64,000 nucleotides of DNA from Fabrea salina (Eukaryota > Ciliophora > Heterotrichea > Heterotrichida > Fabreidae), in the NCBI GenBank assembly GCA_022984795.1, contig JALIHJ010000041.1, positions 124,001 to 188,000 of the forward strand. Reading direction: 5' to 3'. The position numbers were made by a program, and so were the translations under genes. The notes beneath the pieces were generated by a model. That model worked only from the letters and a program-made list of their open reading frames with translations. It searched no databases and was not told the DNA's origin. Position 1 is the stretch's first letter. Each line of letters opens with the position of its first letter. Shown piece after piece: positions 25,162-33,629 of this stretch.

Positions 25162-25587
25162 ATGGGGATTTCGCAATCAACCGAATTTCCAAAAAAGTTA
25201 CTAAAACCCCAACAGTCAACTGATGAGCAAAAGAACGAGGGGCTATTGACAGGCGAGCACCTCGACGTTCCACAAGTTCCTGAGAACTTGCTTGCAGGGA
25301 CTAGGGTTGACTCCCAAAAACCAAAACAAGAAACTGAGTCTGATCAAGAGTCTAGTGAAAACAGTTCTTCTAGTGACAGGTCCTTTGAAATGGCAATTAA
25401 GCAGTGTTTTCGAAATCTCAACTGCGAGTCTGAGATAAGTTCAGCATTCGTTATGGAGATCGAGAAGAATACGAACAACAAAGTTAAGTGCAGCGGCGAT
25501 GAATTGTGTGGATTTTTGGATGAATGCATACAGTTTTCCGATGTCCCTGATTCTTCTCTGTTTGACAACTTTAGAAGAGTCGACTAG
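25162..25587 (+). CDS. Small acidic protein with myristoylation-type N-terminus
   Basis: 141 residues beginning MGISQSTEFPKK, which fits the N-myristoylation consensus (Gly at 2, Ser at 6). The middle is Ser/Glu-rich and disordered (SDQESSENSSSSDRS); the last 60 residues are more ordered, with four Cys and helices (EMAIKQCFRNLNCESEISSA, CGFLDECIQFSD). No family is recognised. It may be a membrane-associated regulatory protein. No overlap with neighbours; the region after it is unusually gene-poor. Confidence 0.65.
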   Translation: MGISQSTEFPKKLLKPQQSTDEQKNEGLLTGEHLDVPQVPENLLAGTRVDSQKPKQETESDQESSENSSSSDRSFEMAIKQCFRNLNCESEISSAFVMEIEKNTNNKVKCSGDELCGFLDECIQFSDVPDSSLFDNFRRVD

Positions 25588-25842
25588 TTCGTTTCCCAAC
25601 CTTATTTAAGCCTTGTCAACGATTAAGTTAATTAATTAGTTTATATCCGAGGTTCATATTAGCTAGCATAACCTAGGACATTTTTGTGGCAAATAATTGT
25701 TTTTATGGAGTTAAGTGATGATAACGCTTATCTGACAATGATGTAATCATGTCTTCAAAGTTCACTGATTCACAATTATCTTTAAAGTCTTTTGGACTCT
25801 CTAATTCACTGTATAAATTAAACTTGATCGCGAAAAGCTTAA
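25588..25842. other. Intergenic region before tRNA-Arg with weak C/D-box-like spacing
   Basis: AT-rich, no credible ORF. At 25715-25768 a GTGATGA, CTGA, ATGATGT, CTGA order is seen, as in a box C/D snoRNA, but the span is short and no terminal stem is convincing. No other structure is recognised. Confidence 0.3.
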
Positions 25843-25915
25843 GCCCGTGTGGCCTAACGGATAAGGCGCTTCCCTCCTAAGGAAGAGATTGTGGGTTCGA
25901 ATCCCACCTCGGGTG
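25843..25915 (+). tRNA. tRNA-Arg (CCU)
   Basis: A 73-nt cloverleaf. The anticodon arm is CTTCC-CTCCTAA-GGAAG, giving anticodon CCU that reads AGG, and the T arm is GTGGG-TTCGAAT-CCCAC. The acceptor stem has a G-U first pair, as in other eukaryotic tRNA-Arg(CCU), plus a U-U mismatch at 6-67. CCA is not encoded. A T-run directly after it (25916-25921) is a Pol III terminator. No intron is present. Confidence 0.95.
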
Positions 25916-26106
25916 TTTTTTATATTATTTTCGGAAGCATTCTGACGAGTTAACCCCTTAAAGTTTGCACTTTAAACAATACTTTGTAAGTTTAAACTTT
26001 CCAAGTCGATTACTTTTGTTTAAACCCAAACCTCTCGAAAGGTTGTTATTTCTAGTAAATTCGTTCCATCTTAAGTACTAAATATTTTCCGGATATAATA
26101 ATAAAA
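25916..26106. other. Terminator and spacer with a 7-bp hairpin
   Basis: Starts with the tRNA's T-run terminator, followed by a perfect inverted repeat TTAAAGT, loop TTGC, ACTTTAA (25958-25975), two GTTTAAAC-like palindromes, and finally GGATATAATAATAAAA right before the CHCHD gene start. No ORF is seen. Confidence 0.4.
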
Positions 26107-26502
26107 ATGCCAAGAAGAAGCGGCGGCGGAATGCGATCAGGCGGATTTTCACGCAGTTCAGGACCAAAGAGGTCAGCAACCTCTGCAGCAGCTCCCCCAA
26201 AGAGCTCAGCTCAGCCAGCTAGGCCTGGAATGATGAGTGGCTTGGGCAGCACTATTATGCAAGGAATGGCCTTTGGAGCTGGAAGCGAAGTTGCTCACCA
26301 GGCTGTAAGGGGAGTTATGGGAGGAGGTGGTCATGCCCAACCTGCTCAAGAAGCCTCTTACCAAGCCCAGCCCCAACAGCAAGCTGACCCTTGCGAATCC
26401 TACAACACTGACTTCATGAATTGCCTTCAATACAATCAGAACGACATTGGCGCTTGCCAGAGCTACTTGGACCTCTTCAAGCAGTGCAAGGGCCAGTTTT
26501 AA
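26107..26502 (+). CDS. CHCHD2/CHCHD10-type twin CX9C mitochondrial protein
   Basis: 131 residues. The N-terminus is Arg/Ser/Gly-rich (MPRRSGGGMRSGGFSRSSG), followed by an Ala/Pro-rich linker and a hydrophobic glycine-rich helix (IMQGMAFGAGSEVAHQAVRG), all typical of the CHCHD2/CHCHD10/Mix17 group. The C-terminal CHCH domain has two CX9C motifs (CESYNTDFMNC and CQSYLDLFKQC). These proteins enter the intermembrane space through the MIA40 pathway and influence cristae, respiration and stress responses. Confidence 0.92.
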   Translation: MPRRSGGGMRSGGFSRSSGPKRSATSAAAPPKSSAQPARPGMMSGLGSTIMQGMAFGAGSEVAHQAVRGVMGGGGHAQPAQEASYQAQPQQQADPCESYNTDFMNCLQYNQNDIGACQSYLDLFKQCKGQF

Positions 26503-26546
26503 CTAAGTTCCTTTAAATAATCTTGGTTGTATAGGTTTAGTTACAG

Positions 26547-27494
26547 TTAATCACTTCTTAAACAGGGGTAATCAGAAGGTTTTCTATACATAGTTTTAGG
26601 CGTGTTCCTAGCAAGAACTGTGTTGACACCAGTTCTTAGCTGGGGTTCGTTAGATAGGAGTGTGGCTTTAGCTTGCTCTCTTTCTTGTTCGTTGATTTCT
26701 TCTACTTTCAAAACTTTGCCATCAAGCATCCGGACTACTTTGTTAGCGTAGTTCCTAAGGCCTTCGTCATGGGTTACCATAATCAGAGTTTTGCCTTCTC
26801 TGTGCAAGTCCAACAGAGTTCTGATGACCATGCTGGTGTTCTGTGTGTCTAGGTCTCCAGTAGGCTCGTCTAAGAGCAGGATCTGGGGATCGTTGGACAG
26901 AGACCTAGCAATAGTGACTCTTTGTTGTTCGCCTCCAGAAAGCTGGTTGGGGAAGTGAGTAACTCTGTCTCCCAAGCCTACTTTTTCAAGTAAGTCTAGA
27001 GCTCTTTTGGATATTTCAGAACGAGAAAGCTGGCCCTTTAAAAGCATAGGAAGTTCAACGTTTTCCAAAGCTGTCATGGAGCTTACTAAGTTGAAAGTTT
27101 GGAATACAAAAGCTACTTTGTTGAGTCTGAGGCAAGCCAAAAGGGAGTCTTTGGTGCTAGGTTTAATACTTAGGCCGCATATAGTGACGTGGCCTTTAGT
27201 GGGTTTGTCTATTGTGCCCATTACGTTCAGCAAAGTAGTTTTGCCGCTTCCTGAAGTTCCTAGAATGCACACAAACTCTCCTTTATCGACTGATACTGAA
27301 ATGCCCCGTAGAGCAGCTACACCCTGGGTGCCAATTAAATAAGTTTTATGCAGGTTTTCAATTTTGATAATGGGTTCTTTTGGACGTGGTGGAAAAAAAG
27401 ATATGCAGTCTGGGTCAGTCGAACTGGAGTTTGCGCCTTCAGCTTGGTTTTGGATTTCTCCTTCAGATGACGAACTTGAACTTTGTCTGTTCAT
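26547..27494 (-). CDS. LolD/MacB-type ABC transporter ATPase without membrane domain
   Basis: 315 residues. The ATPase domain (about residues 40-260) has Walker A GTSGSGKTTLLN, the Q-loop FQTFNLVSSMTALENVELPM (read across the loop), signature LSGGEQQRVTIARS, Walker B ILLLDEPTGDLD and the switch HD. The insertion and PTGDLDT motif are those of the bacterial LolD/MacB/FtsE group rather than typical eukaryotic ABC families. No membrane segments are encoded, so a separate permease would be needed. Disordered Ser-rich N-terminal and Arg-rich C-terminal tails suggest a true eukaryotic gene, not contamination, and it sits tightly among ciliate genes. Confidence 0.9.
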   Translation of the reverse strand: MNRQSSSSSSEGEIQNQAEGANSSSTDPDCISFFPPRPKEPIIKIENLHKTYLIGTQGVAALRGISVSVDKGEFVCILGTSGSGKTTLLNVMGTIDKPTKGHVTICGLSIKPSTKDSLLACLRLNKVAFVFQTFNLVSSMTALENVELPMLLKGQLSRSEISKRALDLLEKVGLGDRVTHFPNQLSGGEQQRVTIARSLSNDPQILLLDEPTGDLDTQNTSMVIRTLLDLHREGKTLIMVTHDEGLRNYANKVVRMLDGKVLKVEEINEQEREQAKATLLSNEPQLRTGVNTVLARNTPKTMYRKPSDYPCLRSD

Positions 27495-27572
27495 TTTTAA
27501 AATAATATTCTGACAAGTTTATACTACTAGAGTTGGGGTGTTTTGGTTCCAACGGATAGCTTTCTAATAAAA

Positions 27573-28808
27573 ATGTTGGGTCTGAGGTTAGCAAGGGCTT
27601 TTTCCAAAGCAAACTTAGAAGTTGCTGACATAGCAGCTTTGATGTTTACAGTTAGAAGGGACATGCAAGGTGCTTTACAAAACATCCTTCAGAGTTTGTT
27701 AGACAACAAAATGAACCTTACGCACATCGAGTCCAAACCTGCCAGCATTTTGGATGCCGATAAAGGATTCACCTTCATTGTAGACGTCCAGGCACCTGAA
27801 ACAGAAACCTTGCACAAGGTTGTAGGGCAAATTCGCGAAATCTGTGGAGAAGTGACAGTTATGGGGAGTGTAGAGGTCCCTTGGTTTCCTAGGAACCTCC
27901 AAGACTTAAACAGCTTGAAGCAGAAAATCTACGAGTTGCCTCAGGACCACCCAGGCTTCGACGACCGCCAGTACATACAAAGAAGGACTGAACTAGGCGA
28001 ACTAGCCATGAAGGTTAGCATTGACTCTGAGATTCCTTTGATCACTTACAACGAAGAAGAAAGGCAAACCTGGACCACTTTGTACAGAGCATTAACTCCT
28101 TTGCTCCCCCGTGTGGCTTGCAGTGAATTCCAAATCAACTTCAAAGAAATGGAAGATGCTAAGTTAATCAACGAGTACGAAGTACCTCAAGTAAAGGATG
28201 TCAACAAGTGGCTTTACAATAAGTCAGGGTTCCAACTCAAGCCAATTGCAGCTATGGGTTCAGACCGAGAGTTTTTAAACTGTTTGGCTTTCAGAGTGTT
28301 TCCTACGACTTGGCACATGAGGCATCACTCCCAGCCTTACTTCTCAATGGACCCTGACGTTTGCCATGAAGTCTTAGGGCATGTGCCTATGCTAGCTGAC
28401 CCTGAGTTTGCCCACTTCGTCCAAGAAATAGGTTTGGCTTCTTTAGGAGCAAGTGACGAAGACATAGAAAGACTCATGAGACTGTACTTCTTTTCAGTGG
28501 AACTGGGAACCATAATGGGTCCTTCTGGCAAAAAAGAAGCTTACGGAGCAAGGATTTTGAGTTCAGTGGACGAAATCAACCATTGCTTGAGCATAAGGCC
28601 TGAGTGGAGGTACTTCGACCCTTTCCAAGCCTGCAACAAGAAGTACCACAGAAGGCACCTCCAGAAGATGTACTGGTTCAACTCTGACTTCAGAGAAGCC
28701 AAGATTTTGGTCGAAAGATTCGCCCAAACACTTTCAAAGCCCTTCCATGCTTCTTATGACCGCAGTAATAAAGTTATACGTGTGGATCATAACATTAAAA
28801 GGGTTTAA
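27573..28808 (+). CDS. PAH: Aromatic amino acid hydroxylase (phenylalanine 4-hydroxylase type)
   Basis: 411 residues from the first ATG, MLGLRLARAFSKANLEV. A degenerate ACT-like regulatory part lies at about residues 20-110 and the catalytic domain at 125-400. Iron ligands are visible in DVCHEVLGHVPMLADPEF (two His) and VELGT (Glu), together with GLASLGASDE. The enzyme uses tetrahydrobiopterin, Fe(II) and O2 to turn phenylalanine into tyrosine. The first 14 residues, rich in Arg, Lys and Leu, could be a mitochondrial presequence, which would be unusual for this family. A tetramerisation helix is not obvious at the C-terminus. Confidence 0.92.
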   Translation: MLGLRLARAFSKANLEVADIAALMFTVRRDMQGALQNILQSLLDNKMNLTHIESKPASILDADKGFTFIVDVQAPETETLHKVVGQIREICGEVTVMGSVEVPWFPRNLQDLNSLKQKIYELPQDHPGFDDRQYIQRRTELGELAMKVSIDSEIPLITYNEEERQTWTTLYRALTPLLPRVACSEFQINFKEMEDAKLINEYEVPQVKDVNKWLYNKSGFQLKPIAAMGSDREFLNCLAFRVFPTTWHMRHHSQPYFSMDPDVCHEVLGHVPMLADPEFAHFVQEIGLASLGASDEDIERLMRLYFFSVELGTIMGPSGKKEAYGARILSSVDEINHCLSIRPEWRYFDPFQACNKKYHRRHLQKMYWFNSDFREAKILVERFAQTLSKPFHASYDRSNKVIRVDHNIKRV

Positions 28809-28826
28809 TTGAACTAAATATAATTA

Positions 28827-30800
28827 TTAGCATACAATGTCTTTGGGGATTTTTTCTGTGTTAAATACAGACTCCTCTTCAAGTACGACTTCTTCAACTT
28901 CTTCAGCTTCTTCGTCTATTTGGTAGAATTGAAGCTCTGAAGACTTCAGTGACTTGACAGTGGTATAGTCTAAAAAGGAGTCAAAAGTTATAAGTCTAGA
29001 AGTTACTTCGCAAAAAGACTTAGACACAGAAGGTTCAGACCGCTTTAAGGTCCCTAAAGGTGCTCCGTAGTAAGGGGGTTTTTCTTGAGGAAGTCCGTAT
29101 TCAACTAAAGCTGAATAAGAAAAGTCTGGGAAGTTGGAGTAGATATATTCTTCTTTGGAATTATATATTTGGCTGAGTTTTGGGATTTCGTATGCTATTA
29201 CTTTTTGTTTAGAAGTGCTGTCTAGCAAAGGAGTAGGGATTTTGTTCAGTTTTAACTTGGACCTGTTCAACTTAGCAGCTATTTGTTCGTCGAAAAGCAA
29301 AACTTCGTAGTGTTCCTGTGGAGAAATAGGACTTATTAAGTTGTCACAAAAATTCGCGAACATTTGAGTCTTAATTAGTTCAGCCAAGTAGTTTCTGGCG
29401 TTTCTGGGAGCAGTTGACAGAAAAGCTTTTGAGTCAAAGGTTCCTTTTTCAATGGAGTATGCTTCGTTGAAGTTCACAAACCTTTTGTAGTTTTTAAGGT
29501 TAGACACAAAGAAGTGGAAAAAGGCATCCCTGATCTTGTAAGAAGTAATTTCGTCCAAAAAGGGTTTTTCAAGTCTAGTGGACTTTTCTTTAAGGGCCCC
29601 GGCATTTACAAGCAACCTACTCAGTATACTCTTTAGCTTGTTTCCGTAGTGTTTAGGGGGCTCAGGCAACTCTTCGCTGGTGTTATGTATAAGGGTGTTG
29701 GTGTCTAAGTCCACAATAAGTACGTTCTCAGTACAGAGTGAGTAAACTTCGTTTTCTAAGCTAGCGTGGATTCCATAAACAAAATTTACAGGGGAAAGCA
29801 AGTAGTCCAAAAGGTTTGCTGGCAACAAAGGCACATACACAAGACTCCAGTGGAAAGGCACAAGGAAACTTAACAGCGAGTACGAACAACTAAACAAAGT
29901 GTTTTCGTTACTTGATAAAAACACCACTGAACGTTCAAGTGACAAAGCGTTGAACAAAAGCAAAATATTATCCAGGTCAAGTGTTTTGAAAAGTATGCCT
30001 AAGTTCACGTCGAGAAGAGGGAGTCTGTTCAAAGCAGGCAGTTCGAATTTGAAACTCGAGTCTTCAAGTTTGTAAGTAACGTCTACTAAGCCTCTTACTG
30101 GCAGAGGAGTTTGCAAAATGAAGTGACTGATGTAGCACTCCATCGGGTACCTTAGCTTCTTATAACAAAGCTGGTAAAGTTTCAGAAGTACTTTTTGGAA
30201 TCTGTTGAAAAAAGGAACCCGAGAAACAAACACCAAGCACTTAGGAACCATAAAACAGAGCTGGTTTGTACCTCTGCTGGAAGCAGGAGACTGCAGTGTG
30301 GAAATGGATTTTTCTTCGAAAAAACTGGTTTCGGTAGTAAGTCTGGGACGGGGCGTAATAGCGTGGTACAAAGGGTCGTGGCTAGGAAGGGACCTTTGGG
30401 TTTTGAGTCGGGATCTGGACTCGGTAAGGTTGGCGGTATCAATGGTGCTGTTGGTGTCCTCAGTCTCGTCGTAGGACTTTTCGTGCAGGAGGAGGCAACT
30501 CAGGTAAAGTGAGTTTCCTTGGTCGTCAGTGAGGACTTGACTAAACACTTTGGGAGGCAAATAGTTGTTTCCTTTGAAAACTTTAAAGCCCCAAGGCATA
30601 CAGAAGTTAGGGAGCTCTTCCGGTAAGGCTACGTAAGGGTTTGAAGGCGGAAACTGACTGAGGATCTCAGGCTTGGGGTGTGCGTTGTAAGCTAAGTAGG
30701 TTTGGAGTGTTCCTTGTGGAACTCCTACTGTCAAAAAGTAGTCTGCAACTGTGGCTATTCCTGTTAAGTAGTTACTCAAGGTGCTTTCTAAACTTTCCAT
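28827..30800 (-). CDS. DENN-domain protein (putative Rab exchange factor)
   Basis: 657 residues. Tripartite DENN structure: an N-terminal uDENN-like region (residues about 30-220, with KCLVFVSRVPFFNRFQKVL), a central cDENN core (about 250-350, with LDLDNILLLFNALSLERSVV, FLVPFHWSLVYVPLLPANLL and FVYGIHAS in DENN order) and a dDENN part (about 390-480). DENN proteins are guanine-nucleotide exchange factors for Rabs. The C-terminal 60 residues are very acidic. It could pair with one of the Rabs nearby, but which one is unknown. Confidence 0.88.
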   Translation of the reverse strand: MESLESTLSNYLTGIATVADYFLTVGVPQGTLQTYLAYNAHPKPEILSQFPPSNPYVALPEELPNFCMPWGFKVFKGNNYLPPKVFSQVLTDDQGNSLYLSCLLLHEKSYDETEDTNSTIDTANLTESRSRLKTQRSLPSHDPLYHAITPRPRLTTETSFFEEKSISTLQSPASSRGTNQLCFMVPKCLVFVSRVPFFNRFQKVLLKLYQLCYKKLRYPMECYISHFILQTPLPVRGLVDVTYKLEDSSFKFELPALNRLPLLDVNLGILFKTLDLDNILLLFNALSLERSVVFLSSNENTLFSCSYSLLSFLVPFHWSLVYVPLLPANLLDYLLSPVNFVYGIHASLENEVYSLCTENVLIVDLDTNTLIHNTSEELPEPPKHYGNKLKSILSRLLVNAGALKEKSTRLEKPFLDEITSYKIRDAFFHFFVSNLKNYKRFVNFNEAYSIEKGTFDSKAFLSTAPRNARNYLAELIKTQMFANFCDNLISPISPQEHYEVLLFDEQIAAKLNRSKLKLNKIPTPLLDSTSKQKVIAYEIPKLSQIYNSKEEYIYSNFPDFSYSALVEYGLPQEKPPYYGAPLGTLKRSEPSVSKSFCEVTSRLITFDSFLDYTTVKSLKSSELQFYQIDEEAEEVEEVVLEEESVFNTEKIPKDIVC

Positions 30801-30855
30801 TAAAATTAATTGCCTAAGAAATACTCAACGAACTTTGTCGTTACTTACATAAAGC

Positions 30856-31422
30856 CTAAAGATTTAGCCGTTTAGAATTAATAGCCTCAGCTACTTTTTT
30901 AAACAAGTCGGGTACATTTTTGCCTATTTTGGCAGAAGTTTCTATCCACTGCATTTTGTTTTTCGCAGCAAAATCCTCAGCAGCCTCAGAGTCAACTTCC
31001 CAGTTGTGTAAGTCAGCTTTGTTTCCAACTAAAAACAAGAGGCACTCAGGTTCGTGTTCTTTTAAAGTCTTGACCCAGTACTCACACTGCCCGAAGGACT
31101 CAGAACTCCCTACGTCGAAAACTATAATGGCAGCAGAAGCCTTTCTGTAGTAAAGGTGCAGGAGTGACTTGTACCTTTCTTGGCCTGCTGTGTCCCAAAC
31201 GTCTAAAGTCACAGGCGTTCTGTCTTCTAGCCAAACCTGTGTTTGCATGTAAGCCCCTCCTATAGTTACTTCGAAGTCTTCTGAAAACTCGTCTTGTGTG
31301 TACCTAAGCAGTATTGACGACTTGCCTACACCTGAGTCCCCCAAAAGCACTACTTTGGTTTCTGAGTGCCTTGCTTTAGAAATCTCTAGACTTTTATTTT
31401 TATTCAGCGAGCGACAACACAT
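30856..31422 (-). CDS. Rab5-like GTPase with N-terminal cysteines and no C-terminal prenylation site
   Basis: 188 residues. GTPase motifs are complete: GDSGVGKSSILLRYT, TIGGAYMQTQV, WDTAGQERYKSLLHLYYRKA, GNKADL, TSAKIG, and the YRKASAAIIVFDV block is Rab5/Rab22-like. The C-terminus ends AINSKRLNL without any cysteine, so normal geranylgeranylation is not possible. Instead the protein begins MCCRS, which could be palmitoylated. This is reminiscent of the plant ARA6 Rab5 branch, which uses N-terminal acylation, but here Gly2 is missing. Only 20 bp separate its start from the divergent CLC gene. Confidence 0.9.
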   Translation of the reverse strand: MCCRSLNKNKSLEISKARHSETKVVLLGDSGVGKSSILLRYTQDEFSEDFEVTIGGAYMQTQVWLEDRTPVTLDVWDTAGQERYKSLLHLYYRKASAAIIVFDVGSSESFGQCEYWVKTLKEHEPECLLFLVGNKADLHNWEVDSEAAEDFAAKNKMQWIETSAKIGKNVPDLFKKVAEAINSKRLNL

Positions 31423-31442
31423 TATTCTTAAGCATTTAAATC
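31423..31442. promoter_or_regulatory. 20-bp divergent promoter of Rab5-like and CLC genes
   Basis: The two start codons face away from each other with only 20 bp between, of which the core is TTCTTAAGCATTTAAAT. This is the shortest well-supported divergent spacer in the window. Both promoters must lie within it or inside the neighbouring coding sequences. Confidence 0.5.
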
Positions 31443-33614
31443 ATGGAAGAAAGAGAAGTAGATTACACGCTTATGGAACCAGAATCCCCAGAACTGAGTT
31501 ATTTCACAGAAAACAAAATGGACAAAGAAGAAAGCAAAGACGAAGGGGAAAACAATGTTAGGTTCTTAGTTACTGATTTTATCACAAACATCCACGAAGC
31601 TACTCGGGTTTCTATTTCTTTGGCAAACCAACAAAGAGTTAGACTTAGTAGGTACCAGAAACTCATTAGGAGTCTACATATATTTAACCCTTCAGTTTGG
31701 ATTCTCCTAGCAGTGTTAGGAGTGCTGTCAGCACTAGTGGGCTTCAGTGTGGATTACTTAGCTTCAAAGCTTCTGGAACTGCGGTTGTTTTTAACAAGTG
31801 ACCTTAGTTTCTGGCTTAACTTAGGCATTTGGATAGTTTATGGAGTAGCTTTAGTGCTGGTAGGAACTGTTTGCTCGCACTTAATCAGTCAGGACTCACA
31901 AGGGTCTGGAATTCCAGAAATGAAGTCCATCTTAGCTGGAGTTAACATTTTCAAGTACTTGTCTTTTAACACAATGGTTGCCAAAATAGTAGGACTTACT
32001 GCTGTCAGTGGAGCTGGACTTAGTGTAGGCAAAGAAGGCCCTTTTGTGCACATTTCAGCAATTCTAGCCCACAGACTCTGCAAAGCCTTGCCTGGGTTCA
32101 AGCACATACTAGAAAACGCAACCCTTCACACACAAATTTTAGCAGCTGCAGTGGCTACAGGAGTCTGTGCTACTTTTGGAGCACCTATGGGAGGAGTCTT
32201 GTTTAGCATAGAAGTGACTGCTACTTACTATGTAGTTAACAACCTTTGGAAAGCTTTTTACGGAGCTGTTTGGTGCAGTGTTATGTTTAGCTTACTAGCC
32301 CAGATAAAAGTAGTGGACTTAATTCAAGTGAACAACTATGCTTACATACCTTTTAACTGGCAAGTCCTAAGCTTTGCTTTGTTAGGACTAGTTTCAGGGG
32401 CTTTAGGAGCAGGTTTTGTGTGGGCAAGCAAGCACATTTTAACTTTTAGAAAAAGCCAAAAATTAGGCTTTTTGAGTTACAGATACTTTTACTCGGTGGC
32501 AGTGTCTGTAGTGTGTTCTTTGATAACTTTCAGTTACACCTTTTTCCAGCTAAGCGACAAAGCCATAATTACAGAACTATTCCATTCTGATCCCCTCCAT
32601 GAACAAAAGTCAGGGTGGAGTGACCCTGACTTGTTTCTGAATCTTAGTCTGTACACTGCGGCGAAGTTGTTTATGACTACTATTAGTATTACTTCGCCTG
32701 TGCCTTGTGGAGTGTTTACTCCTGTTTTCACTGCAGGAGCGGCCTTTGGAAGATTGTGGGGCAACTTAATGTGGTTGGTCTTTGGAGTAGAGTACCAAGG
32801 AGTTTATGCTTTGGTAGGAGCTGCAGCTTTTGCTTCTTCTGTTACTCACACTATTTCAGTGGCAGTTATTGTGTTTGAGCTTACAGGGCAACTTCACTAC
32901 ATGACCTACATGCTAGTAGGAGTGTTGTTGAGTTTTGCTGTAGGGAATGCGCTTGGAACTTCTATTTACGACGTTATGTTGTTTATCAAAGGACTTCCGT
33001 ACATGCCAGCTTTGAAGCCTTCGCGGATATACAAAAGAAAAGCCAAGCATGTTATGTCTGAAGAATTTGGGTGCTTGAGGAGCTACACGTCCATCAAGGA
33101 CTTAATAAACATTTACAAAAAGAACGTTGAGGTCATGCACAGAATTCCTATAGTTGACGAAGAAGACTTTTTGATAGCTGACCTAAACATAAACAGCATA
33201 AGGAAGTACCTCAACAAAAGTTTTGAAAGTGCTAAAGAAAGCATTTCTAGTCCCCACAGAGAAAAGCTCTACAGTTACTTCAGACGACTTTACAAAATTC
33301 AAGGAGACTCCTATGTAAGAGTTACTTAGAAAACTTCTTTGAACAACTCAGATAACCAAATAAAAGACACTGAGATTGAAGAAAACTGCCTAGATGACCC
33401 AGGAGCCAGAGAGTTTTTAGAAAGCTTTGTGAACTTTAGGTCTGAGTTGTTGGACTTAGACTTTGCTCCTTTGGCAGTAAGTGAAAACACTCCTTTAGCA
33501 AAAGTCCACTTTATATTTATAATGTTGGGCGTTATGCAACTCTACCTTACACGCAAAGGAAGGTTCCAAGGAATCATTACCAAAGAGTGCTTTATGAAGC
33601 GACTAAATATGTAG
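31443..33614 (+). CDS. CLC chloride channel/transporter, two exons
   Basis: Exons 31443-33314 and 33330-33614 join across a 15-nt intron, giving a CLC protein of 718 residues. The selectivity-filter motifs are GSGIPEMKS, GKEGPFVHIS (gating Glu, near residue 199) and GVFTPVFTAGAAFGRL. FSIEVTATYYVV matches the channel-type ClC-1/2 sequence rather than the SLEEV of proton-coupled exchangers, so a chloride channel is likelier. The cytosolic C-terminus has two CBS domains; the second (LAKVHFIFIMLGVMQLYL, GIITKECF) lies entirely in exon 2. About ten membrane helices are visible. It probably resides in the plasma membrane or an internal vesicle. Confidence 0.92.
33315..33329 (+). other. 15-nt spliceosomal intron
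   Basis: GTAAGAGTTACTTAG lies between codons (phase 0). Its removal joins the end of the first CLC exon to the CBS2-coding sequence in frame; unspliced, the TAG at its 3' end would stop translation before the second CBS domain. Confidence 0.9.
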
Positions 33615-33629
33615 ATATTAATTATGTGT

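Noticed and set aside
26547-27494. Bacterial contamination suggested by the LolD-like ATPase
   Set aside because: It lies within a continuous run of ciliate genes with the same tight spacing, AT-rich starts and TAA stop, and has eukaryote-like disordered tails.
27543-27572. Earlier start of the aromatic hydroxylase at a TTG codon
   Set aside because: Non-ATG start, and an ATG at 27573 lies in a normal AT-rich start context.
33339-33614. Separate small gene downstream of the CLC gene
   Set aside because: It starts only at TTG, encodes the missing second CBS domain, and joins the CLC frame through a 15-nt intron.
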